Assembly: GCA_024643405.1 (NCBI GenBank)
Contig: JAHENA010000026.1
Coordinates: forward strand, 1-33,177
Direction: 5' to 3'
Origin: Flavobacteriales bacterium
GTDB taxonomy: Bacteria > Bacteroidota > Bacteroidia > Flavobacteriales > Flavobacteriaceae
DNA: 33,177 nt
Under the pieces are notes generated by a model. The model saw only the letters and a list, made by a program, of their open reading frames with translations, was not told where the DNA came from and did not search any database. A program made the translations under genes and the position numbers. Shown here one piece after another: positions 1 to 8,760 of this stretch (position 1 is the stretch's first letter; each line of letters opens with the position of its first letter).

Positions 1-21
1 ATCATAATTAAGTTAGTTTAA

Positions 22-60
22 GTTAATCGATTACACCATTGTAATCGATTACCGAATATA
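22..60 (-). promoter_or_regulatory. Tandem LacI-type operators with adjacent -7 element, facing left
   Basis: Two copies of the locus palindrome are seen. The copy at 40-53 matches TGTAATCGATTACA at 13 of 14 positions, and the copy at 22-35 at 12 of 14. Their centres are 18 bp apart. On the minus strand the octamer TATATTCG (60-53) abuts the inner operator, the same arrangement as upstream of the methylesterase and PL1 genes. No clear -33 TTG was seen at the usual spacing. The orientation implies control of a gene beyond the left edge, not of the methylesterase, whose 3' end is the nearer one. That the locus LacI protein binds here is inferred. Confidence 0.7.
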
Positions 61-218
61 GGTATAAATTCCTTTGCTAAAAAATATTTTAACACGATAT
101 CACTGATTATTTTAATGTTCTCGCTTACATACAATTTTTATCGTTAATTGGTATTATTTAACATTATTTTCTTACATATCAATTATCTAACTATATATGT
201 TCCTTTGTTTTAGACAAA

Positions 219-252
219 AAAAGAGGCTCCGCATCATACGGAAACCTCTTTT
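219..252 (-). terminator. Rho-independent terminator of the methylesterase gene
   Basis: An inverted repeat lies just past the stop codon of the leftward methylesterase gene: AAAAGAGG (219-226) pairs with CCTCTTTT (245-252). An inner stem, TCCG with CGGA (228-231 and 239-242), sits behind a small internal loop. On the minus strand the hairpin is followed by a run of U (complement of the A run at 216-222), as expected for an intrinsic terminator. Confidence 0.8.
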
Positions 253-273
253 AATTACTAAATATTCGAAAAT

Positions 274-3200
274 CTAGTGTGTTATCAATTTGATTGCTTT
301 TTGTCCGGCATCATCTTTTACAGTTACAATCCATAGCCCATTTTTAAAATCGAAACTCGTATCCGTTTTTGTTTGTACCTTTTTTACTAAAGCACCTGTG
401 ATACTATAAATAGCGATATGGGTATTTGATTTTACATTTGACACATAAATTTTATTGTTAAACCCCGATACTTTAACCGAAGTAGCACCCATTTTTATTT
501 CATCAACTCCTAATGCCTCCAATTCTGAAATGGGATCCCAATTATCAGTCCCTTTTGTAAAGTTGAAAGTAGTGATGGCTGTACCGTCTGTTAATGTAGG
601 TGTTGATAATACTGTAGACCATGAGGCACGCAATCCAGAATTATCTACCCCGGAAGCATTTTCTATGGTCCCATATTCATACATTTTAGGTGATTCTCCG
701 CCTAAGGAACTTGTCCATCCAACAGTTGAAATTAGTGACAAGCCTTCAGAACCTGGATAAGTAGACTCATCAATAGTGGTGTTATAAAATACCACCTCGC
801 TCGTATTAGGTGCCCATGGGCGACCAAAATAACCAGGTTTAGAACCATATACAGACGCTGTTTCAACCCCTGGAATGGGTGATTTAACCTGACACTCATA
901 CATTAAAAACCCTCTACCACTACTCTGTTGGGCGGCTGTTATATATGCGGCATCACTACCAGAATCACTTGTGTTTAACACAAAATCTGTTTGATAAAAT
1001 ACAGCTGTCATACCTCCAAAAATATAATCTACTGCACCCATCATGGCGCCTTTATAAACAACCACACGAGACCCTGTGCCTCCATAGAATGAATCCTGAC
1101 GACCGATAACTCGACAATTGTTTAAAATTACTTTGTCTGTATTATTAGCAATACCAATAGCCGCCGCCTGCGTCACATAACCAGCAGCCCTATCCTGAAC
1201 ACTCGTATTTCCATAGTTTGTTGGTCTTACAGGATCACTTGCTTTAGGTTGCACAACATCCTGTGATTCCTTTTGAGAAATGTATTGGTTAAATGAATTT
1301 TCAAGAATAATATCTTCCGCTGTAAACCCATTAGCAGCAACAACCACTGTTGCATTCCAGTAAGAAGTACCATTACCAGTGCCTTCTTTATTCACATAAT
1401 CTGTATAGCCATTATCTTTGTTTACCTCTAAAACGTCTGCATGCCATTTATTATCCGTTCCCTGACTGAAAAAATTATATTTTTGTCCATAATAAGAAGT
1501 GATTCTCACGGCGTTCACATCAATATCAACCCCTTTATTTGAAATTGCAATACTTGGTGACCCAGACGCGTTTTTTAATGTGATATTAGGACTATTAATA
1601 ACCAGCATTTCTTCATAGTTACCAGGATCTATTTCAACAGTAACACGTTCATCAGCCGGGCGATCCATTAACGCAATGGCATTTAATGCTTCATTAATAG
1701 TTTGATAATCCTTGCCAACACCAACCGTTATTGTAGGATTATAAGCCACAATTTCCAACACTTTAATGGATACAAAATAAGAAGTTCCTCCTGTGGTTAA
1801 TGTTACTGTTCCATCTGTTAATCCTGAATATACATATTCAGTAGTTATTTTTGTGTTAGTACTACCAGAGGTGTTTTCAATAGTTGCGCCACCTTCAATA
1901 GAATAATTTGACTGATAATAATCTGTTATCAATACTTTGTTACCAACTTTAACAGGAATGGAAATGGTAGCACCGGATCCGGCATTTAAATCGCCATTTG
2001 ACCCTCTAACATTCACACTACCGGTAAAGACAAGACCCTTGTAGGCCGTTGCCGAGGAAATATTTCGGTCATTAAAAACCCATTCTGTTACTGGCCTAAA
2101 TGTTAAATCTTTAGCTGTATCCGCTCCGGATACATTTAAATTTGAGGTTAAAGCCAACTCCATTGGATAAGCATCCAAACCATCATATCCCAAGGTATAA
2201 ACACCATCACGCAAGGCTACAGTAGATACATCTGTAAAATTATATGAATATCCTGGTTCATTTTTATTGGTAAATGTTAAACTTAACCCACTTTTTTGCG
2301 TGGCATTTAAATCTGGAGTATTTATAGTGACATTATATAAAGCCTTAGGTGTAAAAATGATATCGGCAGTATCATCTCCCGTAATTGAAATGGTATTAGC
2401 CAAAATCTCATAATCATTTACCCCATCTGCAGAAATGCTATACGTAACACCAGGTTCAAGTTTTACACTATAAGTTGATAAACCAGTATCAATAACAGGC
2501 TTAGGAATGAATATTTTATTCGCAGCTGGATCTGGAGTATAATGCAAAACAATATTTGTTAAATCTGATAAACCCGAAATAGCTCCGGTTACAGTATATA
2601 AATCAACCTGCAACACCTCAATATCATATGTTGCAGTTGACTCTGTCACACTTAAGTTATCTCCATTTGAAATAACATACCCATTAGCGCCTCCTAAGCT
2701 AAGTGCGTAAGAATATTCTATTGGTAAATCGATGCTATATGAACCCGCTGTCACTACTGTTGAAAATGTTTTACCTGCTTCATTGGTGAAATCAATGGTA
2801 TAACCACCTGGTATACCTGGAGCATTTGTTTCATCAACAAGACCTGTTAATGTTTTATACGTTGCAGCTTTTCTGTAAATTCTAAAATAACTTGGTTTAC
2901 CCGATGTATCAAACACATGATATTCCCCGGCTTGTTTTGCTACAAATTTTATGGTAGTCTCAGCAGCTGGTACAACTACCTGATCAGTTTGAGCCACTGG
3001 ATCTGAGGCATACGTGAAATTAAAAGTTCCACCAGCATCCGTTCTGCCTTCAATAGTAACTTCATCATCCTCATTTAAATTTAAAGTTAAATAACGGCCT
3101 GTATTTGCACCTGAATTAACATACAGTCTTCCTGTAAAATTTGTTGAGCTTGCAATGTTAGTATCCCATCTAGTCAGATTTAGATTAGTTGTTCTAAGCC

Positions 3201-4293
3201 TGTCACTCGTTCCATTGGTAACATACCCTAAATCACCTGCTGTAAATGAAAGTATATTTCTACTTGCTTCTCCGGGTACTTGTGGATCAACATATGTATA
3301 AAATGAGTTGATTATCGCCTCTGTCAACAAGTTATTATAAAGCACATCATCTAATTGTTCTGCTCCAAAATCCCATACGTCTGTTTTAACTATTGAAACA
3401 GGAAGGTTTGTCACTTCTATTGCAGGCGTATAAGCATTTGAGCCACTAAATGTAAAATATAAAGTTATAGGGCCGCCAACATAATTAAATTCATAGTAAC
3501 CAGTTCGATCGGCCATACCTGCATGATTATCCAAATCGACATCAATTGAACCTAAATCGCTACCACCAGCAGTTGTTCCACCATTCATAGTTCCTGCACT
3601 ATATACAGACCCATAAAAACGAACGGTACTGCTTCCTGATACAACGTCAACTTCCAATGAGTTACCATCTTTAAAAACAACACCATAATTTGCACTGTGC
3701 CACTGACTGGTTGCAGCTTGAGTTCTTATTTTACCATCTGGACTTGTGGTAGAAGTGACTGGATCCCATTGTGTTCCTGTGTTGGTAAAAGTAGATTGGT
3801 CTCTTAAATTATATATTGTGTAAGGGTATGTTATATCTATTGAAGGTGTGTACGCATTTGCTCCGCTAAATGTAAAAAATAAAGTTGTAGCTCCACCACT
3901 ATAGTTGAATTCATAAAAACCAGTTTTATCCGTACCTACGAGCACATCAACTGCACCCAAATCACTGGCACCAATTGTTGTTCCTCCGTTCATAGTACCT
4001 ACACTATATACAGATCCATAAAATCTAATAGTTGAAGTTCCAGTTACATCAACTTCTAAGGAGTTACCATCTTTAAAAACAACCCCGTATCCCAAACTAT
4101 GCCATTGGGAAGTAGACGCTTGAGTTCTTAATTTACCATCTGGACTAGTTGTGGTTGTAACAGGATCCCATTGGACTCCTGTATTAGAAAAGGTTGTTCC
4201 ATCTCCAAGGTTATAAGAGAAGGTTGTTTGACCCTGCACTAAAGTAGTCAGTAGCATCAAAGGAATGATTAAAAATAAGGAAAGTTTCTTCAT
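274..4293 (-). CDS. Multidomain secreted pectin methylesterase (CE8) with T9SS sorting domain
   Basis: Hydrolyses methyl esters of homogalacturonan so that pectate lyases can act. Residues 1-21 are a signal peptide. Residues 25-155 and 157-295 are two near-identical repeats of a module I cannot name. A third module starting WDFGAEQLDD spans about 303-475. Three transthyretin-like beta units follow (about 478-735), then a further beta module (738-850). The CE8 beta-helix is at about 853-1250, with Q1066-D1067, D1089 (in GAVDYIFG) and R1158/W1160 (in GRPW) matching the family's catalytic residues in order and spacing. The last 75 or so residues end like a T9SS C-terminal domain. At 1339 residues it is three to four times the size of a plain CE8 enzyme. 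Its promoter carries a LacI-type operator about 170 bp upstream. CE8 assignment is firm; the N-terminal roles, probably glycan binding, are inferred. Confidence 0.93.
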   Translation of the reverse strand: MKKLSLFLIIPLMLLTTLVQGQTTFSYNLGDGTTFSNTGVQWDPVTTTTSPDGKLRTQASTSQWHSLGYGVVFKDGNSLEVDVTGTSTIRFYGSVYSVGTMNGGTTIGASDLGAVDVLVGTDKTGFYEFNYSGGATTLFFTFSGANAYTPSIDITYPYTIYNLRDQSTFTNTGTQWDPVTSTTSPDGKIRTQAATSQWHSANYGVVFKDGNSLEVDVVSGSSTVRFYGSVYSAGTMNGGTTAGGSDLGSIDVDLDNHAGMADRTGYYEFNYVGGPITLYFTFSGSNAYTPAIEVTNLPVSIVKTDVWDFGAEQLDDVLYNNLLTEAIINSFYTYVDPQVPGEASRNILSFTAGDLGYVTNGTSDRLRTTNLNLTRWDTNIASSTNFTGRLYVNSGANTGRYLTLNLNEDDEVTIEGRTDAGGTFNFTYASDPVAQTDQVVVPAAETTIKFVAKQAGEYHVFDTSGKPSYFRIYRKAATYKTLTGLVDETNAPGIPGGYTIDFTNEAGKTFSTVVTAGSYSIDLPIEYSYALSLGGANGYVISNGDNLSVTESTATYDIEVLQVDLYTVTGAISGLSDLTNIVLHYTPDPAANKIFIPKPVIDTGLSTYSVKLEPGVTYSISADGVNDYEILANTISITGDDTADIIFTPKALYNVTINTPDLNATQKSGLSLTFTNKNEPGYSYNFTDVSTVALRDGVYTLGYDGLDAYPMELALTSNLNVSGADTAKDLTFRPVTEWVFNDRNISSATAYKGLVFTGSVNVRGSNGDLNAGSGATISIPVKVGNKVLITDYYQSNYSIEGGATIENTSGSTNTKITTEYVYSGLTDGTVTLTTGGTSYFVSIKVLEIVAYNPTITVGVGKDYQTINEALNAIALMDRPADERVTVEIDPGNYEEMLVINSPNITLKNASGSPSIAISNKGVDIDVNAVRITSYYGQKYNFFSQGTDNKWHADVLEVNKDNGYTDYVNKEGTGNGTSYWNATVVVAANGFTAEDIILENSFNQYISQKESQDVVQPKASDPVRPTNYGNTSVQDRAAGYVTQAAAIGIANNTDKVILNNCRVIGRQDSFYGGTGSRVVVYKGAMMGAVDYIFGGMTAVFYQTDFVLNTSDSGSDAAYITAAQQSSGRGFLMYECQVKSPIPGVETASVYGSKPGYFGRPWAPNTSEVVFYNTTIDESTYPGSEGLSLISTVGWTSSLGGESPKMYEYGTIENASGVDNSGLRASWSTVLSTPTLTDGTAITTFNFTKGTDNWDPISELEALGVDEIKMGATSVKVSGFNNKIYVSNVKSNTHIAIYSITGALVKKVQTKTDTSFDFKNGLWIVTVKDDAGQKAIKLITH
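3409..4221 (-). repeat. Tandem in-gene duplication of a module of about 135 residues
   Basis: The methylesterase gene encodes two back-to-back copies of one module (residues 25-155 and 157-295; DNA about 3829-4221 and 3409-3825). Shared blocks include QWDPVT, SPDGK, QWHS, YGVVFKDGNSLEVDV, RFYGSVYS, GTMNGGTT and YEFNY. Similarity is also visible at DNA level, for example around 3660-3690 against 4060-4090. The second copy carries a short insertion (DLDNHAGMAD). This suggests a fairly recent duplication or gene conversion. Confidence 0.88.
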
Positions 4294-4595
4294 TTTGTTT
4301 ATTAGTTTAGTTTATCAAATTATCTTATTTTAATTAACAAATCATTTGGTAACTCCAATTTTAAAAAAAATGGAAGAAATGAATGAAATCAATTAATTTA
4401 TCCAAAAAAATAAGTAGGCAATGGTGGTTTGGGGAAATCGTATTTAAATTGTCAAATTTATCTTATGTAATCGATTACGCTAATATAATCTTAAAAACTT
4501 ATTTTGCAAAATTTTAATATCAATAATTTATTTTGGTTTAGTTGATAAAAAGTAAAAAAAAGTTTCTACAGCCTGCTAATATTAGTAACTATGGT
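4294..4595. other. Intergenic region between PL1 and methylesterase genes
   Basis: No gene is seen. It contains the methylesterase promoter and operator (4466-4511) and, after it, an AT-rich leader of about 170 bases. Within the leader, CCATTTT and AAAATTGG on the minus strand (around 4340-4375) could form a weak hairpin. The 3' side of the PL1 gene shows only a short palindrome (4576-4585) and no convincing terminator. Confidence 0.55.
4466..4511 (-). promoter_or_regulatory. Promoter and LacI-type operator of the methylesterase gene
   Basis: The operator at 4466-4479 matches TGTAATCGATTACA at 13 of 14 positions. On the minus strand it is preceded, one base away, by TATATTAG (4487-4480), one change from the Bacteroidota -7 consensus TAnnTTTG. 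TTTTG at 4511-4507 lies 19 bases further upstream, at the usual -33 spacing. The operator would cover the transcription start. Confidence 0.75.
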
Positions 4596-5927
4596 TTATT
4601 TTTTTATTAATTTCCAAGCAGTTGATGCCCCGTTTAAGTTTAGATGACATATATAAAAGCCAGTGCTTAAAGCGGATAGATTAAAAGTCCACTTACTTGT
4701 TGAAATATTTTTTTCCAGGGCCAGCACATTCTGACCAGTAATGGAAAATATATTTATGACAGCCTTTCCTGATAAGCCATTTGAAAAATCAATAGTATAA
4801 GAATCCTCAACAATTGTTGGGTAATAATTAATCGCTTCCGTAAAAGTAGTATCTTCTACCCCTAAACTGTCACAACTAGAAGACATTTCTCCTCCCGCCG
4901 TAACCTGAAGTGTAGCGCCGGCACCACATGACCCATCAGAAACGACAGAAGCTACATCATTCACCGGAAACACCGTATAACTATATGAAGGCTTTGAAAC
5001 TGCACCCACATTTGAAAAAGGCTTCGTGCTAATACAACCGTCATAGGTTAAATTAACAGTACCTCCATCAGAACTTATATAACTTTTAAATACAGTTCCA
5101 ACATAGGCAAAATTAGTATTTTCAACATAGCACGTTAAGTTATTGCTACCACCACCAAAACCTAAAGCCGTAGAATTTGAAACACCTACAGTATTGTAAT
5201 AGCAATTTAATATGTGGAGTTCTCCATTTCTTGATCGTGGCATCCTGTCTTTGCAACCCGCCGCCCAATAACAATTTTGAAAAGTAACACTATAATGCCC
5301 ATCAGCAGGCGCATCAGTGCTACTTGAACCAATCAAATTTGAAAACCGATGATCATCAGAACCACCTGGCCCCCCAGGCACTGCTGGTTTTAAATAAGTG
5401 AATTTACACCATGAAACTGTGACGTTATCTGAAGTATTTTTAATATCAAAATTACCATCGGTGCCATCCTGAAATTCACAGTGGTCTACCCAAAGATTGA
5501 CACATCCTTCAGAGGTCAGATTATCCCTACCATCCGTATCATAGGCTCCAGGTCCTTCAAAAATTAAATTCCTAATAATAACATTGCTCGATCCACTTTT
5601 TAAGTTAAGAATTCCTGAACCTGCTTGGGTTTGTGTATTATTTATAAGTCTTGCCCCAGGTAATCCTATAATTGTTTTATTATTAACTTGTAAGCTTATC
5701 TGTTGTCCTGCCGCCAATGTAATAATACCACTCACCAAGATAACCTGAGGTGTTGGTAATTGAAGCTTAGCCTTTAAATCAGTATATGTAGAAACAGTTA
5801 CTGGAGTTGCGTTACCACCTCCCGTTGTAGCAGCTCCAAATCCTTCAGGGCTTGTCATATAATAGTTCTGACTTTGAAGTCCAGATAAACACAAAAAAAG
5901 AAAATAGGACAGTAACAGCTTTTTCAT
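4596..5927 (-). CDS. Secreted pectate lyase, PL1 family, with T9SS sorting domain
   Basis: Cleaves de-esterified homogalacturonan by beta-elimination, with calcium. The signal peptide ends near residue 19 (LQSQ). The PL1 parallel beta-helix covers about 25-340: EGFGAATTGG near the N-terminus, WVDHCEF at 146-152, a calcium-site pair D157 and D161 spaced four apart, and the catalytic RxPxxR motif at R228-P230-R233 followed by NGELH. The C-terminal 80 or so residues (SITGQNVLALE, then STGFYICHLN, ending KLIKK) form a T9SS sorting domain, so the enzyme should be secreted or surface-attached. An operator and -7 element lie only 13 bases upstream of the ATG, giving a very short leader. The gene is followed by the methylesterase in the same direction, but that gene has its own promoter. 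Confidence 0.92.
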   Translation of the reverse strand: MKKLLLSYFLFLCLSGLQSQNYYMTSPEGFGAATTGGGNATPVTVSTYTDLKAKLQLPTPQVILVSGIITLAAGQQISLQVNNKTIIGLPGARLINNTQTQAGSGILNLKSGSSNVIIRNLIFEGPGAYDTDGRDNLTSEGCVNLWVDHCEFQDGTDGNFDIKNTSDNVTVSWCKFTYLKPAVPGGPGGSDDHRFSNLIGSSSTDAPADGHYSVTFQNCYWAAGCKDRMPRSRNGELHILNCYYNTVGVSNSTALGFGGGSNNLTCYVENTNFAYVGTVFKSYISSDGGTVNLTYDGCISTKPFSNVGAVSKPSYSYTVFPVNDVASVVSDGSCGAGATLQVTAGGEMSSSCDSLGVEDTTFTEAINYYPTIVEDSYTIDFSNGLSGKAVINIFSITGQNVLALEKNISTSKWTFNLSALSTGFYICHLNLNGASTAWKLIKK

Positions 5928-5939
5928 AATTATAGTAAT

Positions 5940-5961
5940 TGTAATCGATTGCGCTAATATA
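5940..5961 (-). promoter_or_regulatory. Operator and -7 element of the leftward PL1 gene
   Basis: TGTAATCGATTGCG (5940-5953) is a 12 of 14 match to the locus operator. On the minus strand it is preceded, one base away, by TATATTAG (5961-5954), identical to the element before the methylesterase operator. The shared block runs on as CGCTAATATA on the plus strand at both genes. No TTG was found at normal -33 spacing; the nearest lies about 31 bases upstream. Confidence 0.65.
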
Positions 5962-6146
5962 TTAAAAAAGGTTTATCTCTCATGTCTTATTTCAAAATAT
6001 TTTATTAATGCCTGTTTCTTAAGATAATAAATTGAAAAAGGACTTGTGCTCAGTTCAAGTATAATAACATCTTCATTAAGCTATTAACCTTATTCCGAGA
6101 TAAGTTAACCATTAATAACTTACTTTTAATCGTTTTAATGTTAATA

Positions 6147-6191
6147 TTGTTTCATATGTCAACAAAAATATTATATTTGTAATCGATTACA
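6147..6191 (+). promoter_or_regulatory. Promoter and LacI-type operator opening the rightward run
   Basis: TTG (6147-6149), then 22 bases, then TATATTTG (6172-6179), an exact match to TAnnTTTG. The perfect palindrome TGTAATCGATTACA occupies 6178-6191 and overlaps the end of the -7 element, so a bound repressor would block the transcription start. The leader to the ATG at 6248 would be about 60 bases. Confidence 0.8.
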
Positions 6192-6247
6192 TTGACGTTT
6201 TTTATTTGCGCCTCATGTAATCTACAAAACGACAATACTAAATTAAA

Positions 6248-8731
6248 ATGATAAAAAAAATACTTTTTTCCATAAGCCTAACGCTCTCTTCATTATATAC
6301 ATTTCCTCAGGCAGCTACAATTGATGAAGCCGGAGGCTGGCTCGAATCAGCTTACGTTAAATGGCAACCCGTTTCTGGAGCTGAAAGCTATAATGTTTAT
6401 TACAGTGGCAACGGTATTACAGACCAGAAAATTGACAATGCCCTTATTCGAAGTTATGGGTCTTATTTTCGCGCCGATATCCTTGGATTGAAAGCAGGAA
6501 CCTATGATATTACTGTTAAGGCAGTTGTTTCGGCAGTTGAAGAAACTGTCGGTTCAACTATCAACAATATAACCGTTTTAGCTCATGACCGCACTGGTTT
6601 TGCTTTTGCCAATGGGCGGGTTCCTGGAGCCTATAAAATGGATGGAACAGTTAAAACTGGAGCCGTCATTTTATATATCACAGAAAACACCAAAAATACC
6701 ATCTCAATGAATGTCACTGGTGCCAATGCAAATCCATGTGTCGGTTTGCAAACAATATTAGATGGTTTCAAAAAAGGAGGAGATACCCGACCACTTATTG
6801 TGAGACTTGTTGGCAAAATCACTGATATGGCTTACATGCTTAGCGGGGATATTGTGATTGAAAATAAAAATAATGCCTCAAGTTATATAACTTTTGAAGG
6901 TGTGGGTGATGATGCTGTTGCTTATGGTTGGGGAGTGCGTATTAAAAATGCTTCCAACATTGAAATTAGAAATATTGGCACCATGTTAACCAATAGTAGT
7001 GAAGGTGATAACGTTGGTTTGCAGCAGGCCAATGACTATATTTGGGTACATAACGTCGATTTTTTTTATGGAGAAGCAGGTGGTTCAGCAGATCAAGCAA
7101 AAGGTGATGGTGCCTTGGATTGTAAAAAATCAACCTATGTAACCTTTTCTTATAATCACTTCTGGGATTCAGGAAAGTGTAATCTTTTAGGACTAAGTGA
7201 AGACACAACAACCGGATTATACATTACCTATCACCATAATTGGTATGATCATTCAGATTCCCGTCATCCTCGTGTTCGTTTTTATTCAGCCCATGTTTAT
7301 AACAACTATTATGACGGTAATTCAAAATATGGAGTGGGTTCTACAGAAGGTTCTTCAGTATTTGTGGAAAACAATTTTTTTAGACATTGTAAATATCCCA
7401 TGCTAACTTCCATGCAGGGAACAGACATTTTTTATGGCACAGGAGGCACTTTTTCAAATGAAGACGGCGGAACTATAAAAGCATTCGGGAATGATATAAG
7501 TGCTGAGACAAGATTTATTTCTTATGATGCTGCCAATTACCCCATTGAATTTGATGCTTATGTAGCAACTACAAGAGGGGAAGTTATTAGTAGCAGTATT
7601 TCTTCTAAGCAAGGAAGTAATGTCTATAACAATTTTGATACAGATCCTACTTTATATATTAAAAATTTAGTGGTTGATGCACCTGACGTAGCTAAAGACA
7701 ATGTGATACAATATTCAGGCCGAATGAATGGTGGAGACTTTAAATGGACCTTTAATGATGGTGTAGATGATACCTCTTCAGAAGTAAATATTCCACTTAA
7801 AAATGCATTGAGTACATATACTACAGGTTTAGTTTATATTCAAGGTGAACCGATTCCTAGTACTCAAACACTAACCGTAACAACTAGTAATAGTAGTCAA
7901 GATGTAATAGAAGGAGATGCTATTAATACGATTATATTTACCTGGGGAGGTGATGCTTCTGATGTTACCGTAGCTGGATTACCAGCTTTAGGGCTTAGTT
8001 ATGTAAAAGATGATGGGGCAAAAACAGTAACCATTACAGGTACTCCCTCAGCAGATGTTACTTATACAATAACGACTGTTGGAGCTATTAGTACTCCTGT
8101 AAGTGAATCTGGAACGATTACCGTCGGTACTGTATCGTCTGGAGACTTAATACATAACTTTACGTTGTCTGAATTAACAAGTGCTTTCTATACTTTTATT
8201 TCTGCAAACATGAATAATACCAATGGATCTGTTACTTATGATGGTTTGACCCTAACAAGACGATTGAAAATTGAATCAGCTACAAATATTAATTATACTA
8301 CATCAGGTATATCAACACTTACATTAGTATTCGACAATACTTTTAATGGAAAAATTAAACTTGATGGTGTTAGTTATACCGCTTCAGCAGGGATAGTTGT
8401 AATAACATCAATTTCTACAGGTGCACATACCATTACTAAAGGAGATACAACAAACCTTTTCTACATAAAAACGGTTTATGACACATTAGGTCTAGATGAT
8501 TTTAATCTCCAAGAAATGAAACTGTATCCAAATCCTGTAACAAGTAATTTATATATATCTTCAAAAGCCATTATAAAAAAGGTTCAAGTTTACAGCATGT
8601 TAGGTGTATTGGTTAAAAATATTGAAAACTATATAGAATCCATCGATATGAGTAATCTTAATAATGGAACTTATTTGATAAAATTATTTACAGATGATGG
8701 TATAACAGATAAAATAGTTATTAAAAATTAA
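6248..8731 (+). CDS. Multidomain pectate lyase, PL1, with CBM77-like module and T9SS domain
   Basis: Endo-acting pectate lyase, predicted to be secreted. After a signal peptide (about 1-22), a fibronectin-III-like domain spans about 27-110 (AYVKWQPVSGAESYNVYY). The PL1 beta-helix runs about 115-500 and contains GDGALD with D287 and D291 for calcium, and the catalytic RHPRVR motif with R339, P341 and R344. An Ig-like segment lies at about 536-630. Residues about 633-743 (HNFTLSELTSAFY, TRRLKIESAT, IKLDGVSY, ITKGDTTNLFYIK) resemble CBM77-type pectin-binding modules, where lysines contact galacturonate; that match is from memory. A T9SS domain ends the protein (751-827, starting MKLYPNP). It is the first gene of the rightward run and has a strong promoter and operator. 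PL1 identity is firm; the CBM name is less so. Confidence 0.93.
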   Translation: MIKKILFSISLTLSSLYTFPQAATIDEAGGWLESAYVKWQPVSGAESYNVYYSGNGITDQKIDNALIRSYGSYFRADILGLKAGTYDITVKAVVSAVEETVGSTINNITVLAHDRTGFAFANGRVPGAYKMDGTVKTGAVILYITENTKNTISMNVTGANANPCVGLQTILDGFKKGGDTRPLIVRLVGKITDMAYMLSGDIVIENKNNASSYITFEGVGDDAVAYGWGVRIKNASNIEIRNIGTMLTNSSEGDNVGLQQANDYIWVHNVDFFYGEAGGSADQAKGDGALDCKKSTYVTFSYNHFWDSGKCNLLGLSEDTTTGLYITYHHNWYDHSDSRHPRVRFYSAHVYNNYYDGNSKYGVGSTEGSSVFVENNFFRHCKYPMLTSMQGTDIFYGTGGTFSNEDGGTIKAFGNDISAETRFISYDAANYPIEFDAYVATTRGEVISSSISSKQGSNVYNNFDTDPTLYIKNLVVDAPDVAKDNVIQYSGRMNGGDFKWTFNDGVDDTSSEVNIPLKNALSTYTTGLVYIQGEPIPSTQTLTVTTSNSSQDVIEGDAINTIIFTWGGDASDVTVAGLPALGLSYVKDDGAKTVTITGTPSADVTYTITTVGAISTPVSESGTITVGTVSSGDLIHNFTLSELTSAFYTFISANMNNTNGSVTYDGLTLTRRLKIESATNINYTTSGISTLTLVFDNTFNGKIKLDGVSYTASAGIVVITSISTGAHTITKGDTTNLFYIKTVYDTLGLDDFNLQEMKLYPNPVTSNLYISSKAIIKKVQVYSMLGVLVKNIENYIESIDMSNLNNGTYLIKLFTDDGITDKIVIKN

Positions 8732-8760
8732 TTAAAATAATACATAAAAACATCTAAAAA

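Larger units (their letters stand above)
1..273. other. Left-edge intergenic region with operators and a terminator
   Basis: No gene is supported here. Two LacI-type palindromes lie at 22-53 and a terminator hairpin at 219-252; both are listed separately. A leftward ATG can be read at 5-3, about 20 bases from the operators and preceded by an AT-rich leader like those of the other genes here, so a leftward gene may start at the very edge. Only its first codon would be inside the window, so it is not called as a CDS. The stretch 61-210 is AT-rich and shows no structure I can name. Confidence 0.6.
5928..6247. other. Divergent promoter region between two PL1 genes
   Basis: No gene is seen. The region holds two LacI-type operators, at 5940-5953 (leftward PL1) and 6178-6191 (rightward PL1). 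Their centres are 238 bp apart. The DNA between them is AT-rich, with no other motif I can support. Confidence 0.75.

Noticed and set aside
455-760. Open frame of 101 codons on the plus strand opposite the methylesterase
   Set aside because: It lies fully antisense to a well-supported CDS, has no recognisable domain or signal peptide, and looks like a shadow of the coding frame. The same applies to the other short frames inside the genes.
4576-4585. CTAATATTAG palindrome after the PL1 stop codon as a terminator
   Set aside because: Too short, AT-rich and loop-free, with no U-tract.
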